In this document: positions 9,154 to 16,255 of the stretch, one piece after another
Numbering within the stretch: the stretch's first letter is position 1
Layout of the letters: every line of letters begins with the position of its first letter
Assembly: GCA_964419605.1 (NCBI GenBank)
Contig: CAYQQM010000018.1
Location: forward strand, 1 to 64,000
DNA length: 64,000 bases
Direction of reading: 5' to 3'
Source: JABFXX01 sp964419605
GTDB lineage: Bacteria; Myxococcota_A; Polyangia; Haliangiales; Haliangiaceae
The notes under the pieces: model-generated
What the model saw: the letters and a program-made list of their open reading frames with translations, nothing else
What the model was told of the DNA's origin: nothing
Databases searched by the model: none
Position numbers and translations under genes: made by a program

Positions 9154-9414
9154 TCACGGGTCGCTGACTACTAGACCCGCCGCGCGCAGACGGCGCGTCA
9201 GCGACTGCAATCCCCCCTCGTATTCCCAATATAAAACGCGGTGGTGCGACGACGTTACGAGAAGGTACTTCTCAGTCGCAGATTGAATGCGTTCGACAGA
9301 AATCAGCTTCTCGACAAACTCTTCCCCAGAGACGGTCTCCAAGATTTCGTTGTTATCCGCTGTGTAACCGTGCATCACAATCGCATTTCGAACTCTCAAT
9401 GAGATGAACTTCAT
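9154..9414 (-). CDS. small protein of unknown function (86 aa)
   Basis: Starts at the ATG at 9414, preceded by a strong GGAGAGG ribosome binding site 4-5 bases away; the open frame above that has no such signal. The sequence alternates short beta-like stretches (LISVERIQ, YLLVTSS, VLYWEYEGG) and ends with a basic helix (SLTRRLRAAGL). The pattern faintly recalls a LytTR-type DNA-binding fold, but I cannot support that. It lies downstream of the AgmX-like gene on the same strand with a 49-base gap. Confidence 0.55.
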   Translation of the reverse strand: MKFISLRVRNAIVMHGYTADNNEILETVSGEEFVEKLISVERIQSATEKYLLVTSSHHRVLYWEYEGGLQSLTRRLRAAGLVVSDP

Positions 9415-9463
9415 CGCGCCTCTCCCGTGGAGCTTTTGACCGATTCTGCGCTCGAAACGATAT

Positions 9464-10075
9464 CTATTCTGAGGCCATAAATTCAAGGGGATAAGAAACC
9501 TCCACCCGGTCTCCTTCCGACAGCGGCGGCAGTTCCAGCGACGCAAATGCATCCCGCAAGCACTTCTCAAAGCTGGCCAGAACCGGTCCTTGGTTTTCGT
9601 CGGCGAGACTCTTGGTATCGATCAGCGTACCAACGTTGGGATCTCCTGTGAAGCTAAGCATAGCGACCACCTTGGTGTGCTTGGGCAGAGCACTTCCCTG
9701 GGCTTCGTAGCATTCGGCCAGAAAGCTCATCACCTGCCGCATGGCATCGCGCACCGAGGTCGTTACAACTGCAACATTGTCCGCGGCGGAAGGCGGAAGC
9801 GAGGGGGCGAGGGAGCCGCGAGACCTGGTCGCGTGAGCAATCGCTGCGGCAAGTTGTTGACGCTGCTCAGGCGAAATCCTACGAACGTTGGCAGGCGTAG
9901 GATCTCGGTGTCGCGCCGATCCTTGCGACGATTTCGCTTCAACCAAATCTAGTGCTGAGATCGCGTCCCTTGTCGCAGACGAATCCGTGGAGACAGCCTT
10001 GCGCTCACAGCGCCAACGCCACAACACCCCAGCGACCACAAGGAGCAAGACCACGACCATGGCTGGACGTTTCAT
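9464..10075 (-). CDS. membrane-anchored protein with AgmX-type C-terminal domain
   Basis: 203 residues: an N-terminal hydrophobic anchor (about 5-20, VVVLLLVVAGVLW), a Ser/Pro/Arg-rich linker, then a domain with two Cys about 60 residues apart (AECYEAQG and FEKCLRDAF) separated by beta strands (VVAMLSFTGDPNVG) and ending in strand VEVSYPLEF. This Cys-pair layout is that of the AgmX/PglI C-terminal domain common in myxobacteria (gliding and envelope proteins). Two more proteins of this type occur in the window (34027-34437 and 42588-43163). Specific role unknown; probably periplasmic. Confidence 0.65.
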   Translation of the reverse strand: MKRPAMVVVLLLVVAGVLWRWRCERKAVSTDSSATRDAISALDLVEAKSSQGSARHRDPTPANVRRISPEQRQQLAAAIAHATRSRGSLAPSLPPSAADNVAVVTTSVRDAMRQVMSFLAECYEAQGSALPKHTKVVAMLSFTGDPNVGTLIDTKSLADENQGPVLASFEKCLRDAFASLELPPLSEGDRVEVSYPLEFMASE

Positions 10076-10148
10076 ATCCGTACGACACCACGTCGGTGGC
10101 CGCGTTGAAAGCCTGAATTACCGGGGGCCCCCTGGGGATCGAGGGCTC

Positions 10149-10211
10149 AGGCACTGTCCCTAAATCAGCTGACGAGCGAGGCGCAGCAGCCCGGAGCAGA
10201 TCGCGAGCGCT
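10149..10211 (+). repeat. single-ended copy of inverted-repeat element I
   Basis: About 62 bases starting AGGCACTGTCCCTAAATCAG match, at roughly 90 percent by eye, the reverse complement of 16088-16150, the right end of element I. It lies in the gap between the hybrid kinase stop and the AgmX-like gene. No partner arm was found nearby, so this is probably a truncated copy. Confidence 0.65.
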
Positions 10212-10251
10212 TGGCTCGCTACAACGTTGCGTTGACATGTGTCGACGGTGA

Positions 10252-12633
10252 CTATGTTTCAAGAGCACGCCGTATCGCTGTCGATAGGCTGCTGGAAGTG
10301 AACGGCTTTTCGATGAACTGCTCGTGTGCGCTGAGCGGTGTCTTTACCGAAGGATGATGGGTGTGTCCCGACATGAACAACACCTTGGTCGTTGGGCTAG
10401 TTGTCAATACTAGGTGGGCAAGCGCGCGACCATCCATGCCGGGCATGACCAGATCCGTCAGCAACAAGTCAATGGATTCCGTGGTGGTTTGCACAAGGTC
10501 GAGTGCACTCGCTGCGTTTCGCGCCTCAAACAACCGATAGCCCCAGGAAGTAAGCTGGCGTCCGATCACCGCGCGCAGTCTATCGTCGTCCTCCACCAGC
10601 AACACTCGCTGGTTGCCCGCCACCGCCTTAGGCACCGACGCAACGGGCGATGGCGCCGCGCCCCGGCCCTCGTGCCGCGGAAGGTAGACGCGAAAGGTCG
10701 TGCCTACGCCAGGATCTGAGGTAATCGAGATCGCACCAGCGCTCTGATTGATGATGCCAAACACGGTCGAAAGTCCAAGTCCGGTGCCCTTCCCTACTTC
10801 TTTCGTCGTAAAGAACGGCTCGAAGGCTCGCGCTTGTGTCTCCGCGTCCATGCCCACGCCACTATCGCCGACGGCGAGCATGACGAACGGCCCCGGTTTG
10901 ATCCCCAGCTGAGATGCTGTGGTCTGATCGAGTTCGACATTGGACGTTTCAACCGATAGCCTTCCACCGTTCGGCATGGCATCCCGAGCATTGACCGCCA
11001 GATTCATGAGTACTTGCTCAAGCTGCCCGGAGTCGGCATTGATCTTCCAAAGCTCTGGCGCCAACGTTGTTACCATTTCAATATCTTCCCCAACCACTCG
11101 GGCTAGCATTTTGCTCACCTCTGACACCACCGAGTTGAGTTCTACCGTTGTTGTTTTTCTACGCTGTTGACGACTGAACGTTAGCAATTGACGCGTTAGC
11201 GCCGCCGCTCGCTGAGCAGCGGCATCGATCTCTCGGACTTCCGGAGTGAGCGGATGATGCTCGCCAAGTTCGTCGACAAGAAAGTCGGTTGAACCGAGAA
11301 TCACGGCAATGATGTTATTGAAGTCGTGCGCCACGCCGCCGGCGAGCTGACCTATTGCGTCCATCTTCTGGCTCTGACGCAATTGGTCTTCAATTTTTCT
11401 GGAGTGAGTCACATCGATGCCGAGGGCCAGGATCACCGGAGTACCCTCAAGTATCGTGACATGTGAAGTGACATCCAGATCGACGTGCCGTCCGCCTTTG
11501 CACCGGTACCGCAAGATGCCGACATGTCGCGGTTTGTCTCCCGATCGGGTCCCAATCGAGTCCAGCAGCCGCGAGTCTGATTCGAAGGAATTCAGCTGCG
11601 GAACCCGCATCGAAAGCAGCTCCGCTCGCGAATATCCCAGAACCTGAACCAACGCATCGTTTACCGCAAGAATCTGCAACGTCGTGGGATCAAACACCCA
11701 GATTGGGACGGGACTTGCGTCGAACAGCACCCGATGGCGATCCTCCGAGATGCGCAGCGCGATTTCAGCTTGCTCTCGCTCGGCCTCAAGCAATTGAGAA
11801 CTGTGAATCGCCGCCGCGGCACGATGGCTGAAAATTCGCACTAAATCGATGTCTTCCACCGTGTTGTCGATGAACAACGCCCCAACGAGGTCGCTACCCG
11901 CACGCAACGGAACGACCGTATTTCCCTCGAGGACCTGCAGCTCAGACTGGCGCATCGCTGCAACTACCGCTTGAAAAGTAGCTTCAGGTAGGCTGTCAGC
12001 CACCGCTTTTAGATTCTCAAATCTACCGGTACTCGCGCGAACGACAAAGTGAGCCGGATCTTGCTCCGCTGTAGACCGACAAAGCGCCAAAAACGAGTGG
12101 GCATTGCCGAGCAAGGCGGAGAGCTGAAGCAGTGTTCCCTGCAATAGCTCCAACAGAGGCTGCAGCCGGTGCAGTCCAGGGGTTACACTGAGGACATGGC
12201 GCAGCCCCTCCCGGCTGCTGCGCACTGCACCAGCCGCTCGGGCGGCTCTTACGCCGACGTCAACCCACATCAACAACTTCTCAGGCCCCTCACTCTTGTC
12301 GTGATAGCCTTGAACATCGAGTTGCTTCAGTAGAGTTCGCGGCGGATGTTCCGTCGCATAACCGGTCTGCAGAACCACTTGAACGTAGTCGTTAAACTCA
12401 CGTAGCTGCTTCACCACTAGATCCCCGGTCATTCCGGGCATCACGTAGTCTAGCAACACGAGGTCTACGGCGCGCTGCTGCAGTACATCGAGGCCTTCGC
12501 GTCCGCTGTGCACCATCGTTACGTCATGACCTTCGCGTTCCAGAAGCCGTTTGGTGACCTCCGCGTACTCTCGGTCATCATCGATCAACAGCACACGCGC
12601 GTTGTCCGCGCGTGGTTTAAGCCGACGGGCCAT
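10252..12633 (-). CDS. hybrid histidine kinase, REC-GAF-PAS-HisKA-HATPase-REC
   Basis: 793 residues, no membrane segment, so cytosolic. Domains in order: receiver (about 12-125, phospho-acceptor D62 in LLDYVMPG), a GAF-like segment (about 150-285), PAS (about 297-410, FDASPVPIWVFD), HisKA with H436 in GGVAHDFNN, HATPase with N box VNARDAM and G boxes GDSGVGMD and GTGLG, and a C-terminal receiver with D727 in LLTDLVMPGMDG. The N-terminal receiver suggests input from an upstream kinase; the last receiver sends phosphate on to an Hpt or acts internally. It lies 75 bases after the aldolase gene and follows the soluble sensor kinase in the same operon, which makes it the likely next step of the same relay. 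Confidence 0.88.
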   Translation of the reverse strand: MARRLKPRADNARVLLIDDDREYAEVTKRLLEREGHDVTMVHSGREGLDVLQQRAVDLVLLDYVMPGMTGDLVVKQLREFNDYVQVVLQTGYATEHPPRTLLKQLDVQGYHDKSEGPEKLLMWVDVGVRAARAAGAVRSSREGLRHVLSVTPGLHRLQPLLELLQGTLLQLSALLGNAHSFLALCRSTAEQDPAHFVVRASTGRFENLKAVADSLPEATFQAVVAAMRQSELQVLEGNTVVPLRAGSDLVGALFIDNTVEDIDLVRIFSHRAAAAIHSSQLLEAEREQAEIALRISEDRHRVLFDASPVPIWVFDPTTLQILAVNDALVQVLGYSRAELLSMRVPQLNSFESDSRLLDSIGTRSGDKPRHVGILRYRCKGGRHVDLDVTSHVTILEGTPVILALGIDVTHSRKIEDQLRQSQKMDAIGQLAGGVAHDFNNIIAVILGSTDFLVDELGEHHPLTPEVREIDAAAQRAAALTRQLLTFSRQQRRKTTTVELNSVVSEVSKMLARVVGEDIEMVTTLAPELWKINADSGQLEQVLMNLAVNARDAMPNGGRLSVETSNVELDQTTASQLGIKPGPFVMLAVGDSGVGMDAETQARAFEPFFTTKEVGKGTGLGLSTVFGIINQSAGAISITSDPGVGTTFRVYLPRHEGRGAAPSPVASVPKAVAGNQRVLLVEDDDRLRAVIGRQLTSWGYRLFEARNAASALDLVQTTTESIDLLLTDLVMPGMDGRALAHLVLTTSPTTKVLFMSGHTHHPSVKTPLSAHEQFIEKPFTSSSLSTAIRRALET

Positions 12634-12708
12634 CTACCGCGCCTTCCTCGTCGATCCCCAAGGCGAAAGTCCGATTGTAATCACCATCCAATATGGGATA
12701 ACCTCCCG

Positions 12709-13644
12709 TTACCCTCCCTCGACCCGGTCCAAAATCGATTTCAGTTCGCTCGTCGCTTCCGGAGTCATTGGTTGCAGAGGCTCGCGCGGCACGCCTGCAT
12801 CAAAGCCCAACAGCCGTAGACCACCCTTAATCGTGGTTGGTAAGCCACCTTGAACGATAAATTGAAGCAGCGGTAGCTGGCGATAGAACACCGACCTTGC
12901 TTCGTTCAGATTCCCGTCCGCAATTGCCCGATGAAGTCGCTTGGGCAGCGTTGGAATCAAGTTGGGTGCAGCCGTGCACCAGCCTACTGCGCCAGCTGCA
13001 AACGCTCCCAATGCAAGTGGGTTACTCCCATTGTACATGCGTATCGCACCATCGGAAAGCTGCGACAGTTTATGCATGCGTTGAAGATCGCCGGTACTTT
13101 CCTTGACCATTGTCACGTTCGCCAAATCGCGAACCATTCTAGCGATAAGTTCCGGCCGCATATCAACGCCACTCGTTGCCGGATTGTTGTAAACCATGAT
13201 TTGGATACCAATTGATTCCGAAATTTTTGCGTAATGCCGAACGATTTCCGACTCGCTTAATTTCCAATACGACATCGGCATCACCATGACAGCGTCAGCT
13301 CCGACTGATTCTGCGAACCGCGCTCTCCGAATCGCATTTTTCGTGGTCAGGTCCGAAATTCCAACGACCGTTGGAACCCGCTTCGCCACGTGCTTGACCG
13401 AAACTTCTGCAACCTCATCCCATTCGTCGTCGTCGAGGTACGCCGATTCCCCTGTACTGCCCAGCGGGGCAATCGCATCGCACCCGGTGGCCAGCAGCCG
13501 GTCGAGCACCTGTCGCAGACGAGGCGCATCAACGTTACCTTCCCCTGTAGTGAATGGGGTTATTGGATAAGCAATGATTCCGCTAAGAACAACGCGAGAA
13601 TCAGAGCCACGACTTGAGGATGTCTGGATATTTGTGTTGTTCAT
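12709..13644 (-). CDS. DapA/NAL-family aldolase (dihydrodipicolinate synthase family)
   Basis: 311 residues. Class I TIM-barrel lyases of this family form a Schiff base between a Lys and a 2-oxo acid. Present: GSTGE (62-66), the catalytic Tyr Y152 in VYNNP, and the Schiff-base K181 in VKESTGD. Members make dihydrodipicolinate or cleave N-acetylneuraminate, keto-deoxy sugar acids or hydroxy-oxoglutarate; the substrate cannot be fixed from the motifs, but isolation from lysine genes and location between two sensor kinases argue against housekeeping DapA. The ATG overlaps the stop of the upstream kinase (ATGA), so translation is coupled. Confidence 0.82.
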   Translation of the reverse strand: MNNTNIQTSSSRGSDSRVVLSGIIAYPITPFTTGEGNVDAPRLRQVLDRLLATGCDAIAPLGSTGESAYLDDDEWDEVAEVSVKHVAKRVPTVVGISDLTTKNAIRRARFAESVGADAVMVMPMSYWKLSESEIVRHYAKISESIGIQIMVYNNPATSGVDMRPELIARMVRDLANVTMVKESTGDLQRMHKLSQLSDGAIRMYNGSNPLALGAFAAGAVGWCTAAPNLIPTLPKRLHRAIADGNLNEARSVFYRQLPLLQFIVQGGLPTTIKGGLRLLGFDAGVPREPLQPMTPEATSELKSILDRVEGG

Positions 13645-15833
13645 GTGGGTAACCTATCGATCGTTGGACCTAGAAACAGCTCGAACGTTGTTCCCTTTCC
13701 GACTGTGCTATACACTTCAACAGAACCATCAAATTCTCCTGTCACGATATCGTGCAGAATCGACAGCCCTAGGCCGGTCCCTTGGCCGAACGGCTTCGTG
13801 GTGAACATCGGCTCAAAAATATTTGAAAGAATTTCCGGCGGAATTCCGCATCCATGATCCGTGACGCGGAGCGAAACGCGGTTGCCCGAAGACACCAATT
13901 CCAACTCAATCACCCCCCCCTTCGGTCGGCTGGCATCGATCGCGTTTGTGACGAGATTGGTTACAGCCTGAGAAAAACTGGCGGGTGATCCAACCAGCTC
14001 CACATAATCGGTCCTTGAATCAAACGTGCTGCAATTAAATTTTGTAGTACATTTGGAAGCCCTTAGTGCATGACTCAACAATAATAGACTTTCCTCAACC
14101 ACTGCAACCGCGTTAAATGGCATTCGAGGATTTGAGCTCCGTCCCCGAGTTTGCGACGTAATCCCTCGAACAAAGGCCGCCGCTCGCGCAGCGGATTTGT
14201 CAGCAATACTAATCGCGGCGTTCATCTCGCCTGCAATCGCGCGGTGATCTTCAATGGACACTTCGCTATCACCCAGTGCATCGCTATATTCATTTACCAA
14301 GGCCTGCAGTTCACTCATCGAAGCGCGGACCGCGGCTAATGGCGTATTCATCTCGTGGGCAATTCCAGCGGTCAGCCGACCAATGGAGGCCATCTTCTCG
14401 GCGATTACCAATTTGGACTGCTGTTTTTCCATCGTCGCTTGGGCCGCTTCAAGCTCGAGGTTGCGCTGCGCCAAAGCAACCTCGGCGGCCTTGCGTTCGG
14501 TGACGTCGAGCGTGACGCCCACAAGGTATGCGGGGTTCCCTTCTAGATCATGAATCGGCAATTTATAGGTCTGTACGTACCTCGCTCCTCCCGATGCACC
14601 TGGACGGGGACTAATCGTCGGATGCTCATCGGGCAGAGTTCCCTTGCGGCCGGCTAGCACCTCGCGGTCGGATGCTTCGAAACGATCTGCGAGTTCCGGG
14701 GGGTAGAGGTCATGTGCGGACTTGCCAAGATGTTCCTCGGGATCCACGCCAAACCATGCGGAGCGAGCTTTGTTGATTCGAATATATCTAAGCTCTTTGG
14801 CATCCTTGACGAACAAGTTAAGCGGAAGGGTATCGATCACTTGCTCGAGAAAGTCGCAAGTGGCCCGCTGCTCAGAGAAACGCAAGGAAATCTGGTCGAG
14901 AATGTCCTGCTGACTGCGAACCTCTTGGTCAAGGACGTCGCTCGCGTTGTCTGCGGTAATTTGTTGAATCGAGATGGGCAATTCGGCATGGAATGCCCGG
15001 TTCGGAGTACTCGCCAAAGCTAGCGACAGCGCGGCTTTTGTCATTGCATCTGGATCGAATCGCGCCGTCGCTGCTAGGGCACCACGCTCGATGGATCGAA
15101 GCGCGTCATAGGTGCCGCCAAAGCCACAGATCGGCGGAACCTCTGTTCCACTACCCGCAAACGCCGCAACCGCCTCCATCGCTAGATTGTCTGACGAAGC
15201 GATGACTCCGACAAGGTCCTGGGCGGTTCCGTCGGAGGTGCGTATTTCACTCACATGTACTTCTGCACTCAAGTGATGCGCGACTGGACGGATCACAATG
15301 TGCGGAAACGCTGCTGCAGTAAGCTGAATCGCTCGCAATCGGTCCGCCTCGATCGGAGATTGCCGATCGTAAAGGTAGACGATCGTGCCGCGCCCACCAA
15401 CCCGCCGAAACATGTGGCTCGCTAATTCTGTTCTGGCTGCGCTCTCGGCAGTTTCAAACGACCCCGCAAGTCCGCTCAGCGCCCCCGTACGTATCGTGCC
15501 TAGGCATATCGTGGGAATCCCCGCCGCTGCGCAACTCGCCAGCGCTGCTTCCAGTCCAGCTTCGGAAGGAGCCACATACAGTAGGCACCGTACTTGCCGA
15601 CGCACCAATGCCGCAATCGCAGCCGCCTGTTCATGCACCGTCGCCACCGATGCCTCGAGCAAACGAGCTCCAAGCTTTGCGGCGTTCATGTGTAAGAAAC
15701 GAGATAGCGACTGCAACGCCGGAGACTCGACGGTGGAATACCCGATAAGAGACTCCGTCCGATTTGAGGTCCCGGTGCGCAGAGTGCTCGTCGAGGAAAG
15801 TCGAGGGGCTCCCGATGGCATGTTTGCGGTCAT
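13641..15833 (-). CDS. soluble histidine kinase with LacI/ribose-binding-type sensor domain and PAS
   Basis: 730 residues with no signal peptide or membrane segment. Residues about 27-295 resemble the type-1 periplasmic-binding/LacI effector fold: RQVRCLLYVAPSE, GIPTICLGT, then SSDNLAMEAVAAF, ICGFGGTYDALRSIERG and LAATARFDP in the order seen in sugar-binding proteins. Then come PAS (about 325-447, ending GVTLDVTERK), a coiled coil (about 448-480), HisKA with H493 in GIAHEMNTPL, and a HATPase with TNLVTNAIDAS, DHGCGIPP and GQGTGLGLS. A cytosolic kinase reading a small molecule through such a domain is unusual; these folds are normally periplasmic. The gene overlaps the aldolase, suggesting the ligand is an aldolase substrate, product or related sugar acid. 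Confidence 0.83.
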   Translation of the reverse strand: MTANMPSGAPRLSSTSTLRTGTSNRTESLIGYSTVESPALQSLSRFLHMNAAKLGARLLEASVATVHEQAAAIAALVRRQVRCLLYVAPSEAGLEAALASCAAAGIPTICLGTIRTGALSGLAGSFETAESAARTELASHMFRRVGGRGTIVYLYDRQSPIEADRLRAIQLTAAAFPHIVIRPVAHHLSAEVHVSEIRTSDGTAQDLVGVIASSDNLAMEAVAAFAGSGTEVPPICGFGGTYDALRSIERGALAATARFDPDAMTKAALSLALASTPNRAFHAELPISIQQITADNASDVLDQEVRSQQDILDQISLRFSEQRATCDFLEQVIDTLPLNLFVKDAKELRYIRINKARSAWFGVDPEEHLGKSAHDLYPPELADRFEASDREVLAGRKGTLPDEHPTISPRPGASGGARYVQTYKLPIHDLEGNPAYLVGVTLDVTERKAAEVALAQRNLELEAAQATMEKQQSKLVIAEKMASIGRLTAGIAHEMNTPLAAVRASMSELQALVNEYSDALGDSEVSIEDHRAIAGEMNAAISIADKSAARAAAFVRGITSQTRGRSSNPRMPFNAVAVVEESLLLLSHALRASKCTTKFNCSTFDSRTDYVELVGSPASFSQAVTNLVTNAIDASRPKGGVIELELVSSGNRVSLRVTDHGCGIPPEILSNIFEPMFTTKPFGQGTGLGLSILHDIVTGEFDGSVEVYSTVGKGTTFELFLGPTIDRLPT

Positions 15834-15943
15834 AAACGCTAAACGGTCTAGAGCAGAGAAATCATACCTCGGGTTTCTGCGGCTGCGAACGCCGAAGCCT
15901 CGGTCTCTACAGCTCTCAACAGAATATGTTGTTACAAGACCTT

Positions 15944-16150
15944 AGGCACTGTCCCTAATAAGCTGATCGGCTGCGGCTTCGCATCCCGGGCACCTCGCGG
16001 CTTGCGTCCTCTCTCCCTCGGTCGCCGTACCGACGGGTACGGTGACCCTTGGAAATCCCTGACGAGGGACTCGGTCGGTCGCTCCGGGCGCGCTCGCGAT
16101 CTGCTCCGGCTGCTGTGCCTCGCTCGACAGCTTATTTAGGGACCGTGCCT
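15944..16150. repeat. inverted-repeat element I (MITE-like, about 207 bp)
   Basis: Left end AGGCACTGTCCCTAATAAGC (15944 on) and right end 16128-16150, whose reverse complement starts AGGCACGGTCCCTAAATAAG, form terminal inverted repeats of about 23 bases with one mismatch and one indel. The interior contains no gene; at its centre is a hairpin (CCGTACC-GACG-GGTACGG, about 16025-16042) followed by copy C of the 19-base motif (16044-16062). A partial copy lies at 10149-10211. The size, ends and lack of coding capacity fit a non-autonomous transposable element. Confidence 0.7.
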
Positions 16151-16255
16151 TAGGGCCCGCCGGAAAATAAACAGATCGTCTTTCTCGACGATGTCGAGCA
16201 ATTCCGATCCATTGGACTGGTGTCGTCGTCTACTTATTTTCCGGCGGGCCCTTAG
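16149..16255. repeat. inverted-repeat element II (MITE-like, about 107 bp)
   Basis: Perfect 19-base inverted repeats, AGGGCCCGCCGGAAAATAA at 16152-16170 and its reverse complement at 16234-16252, extend to 22 bases with one mismatch. The 63-base interior shows no reading frame of note. The element abuts element I with only a base or two shared, and its right arm supplies the TAA stop of the following minus-strand gene (16252-16254). Confidence 0.7.
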
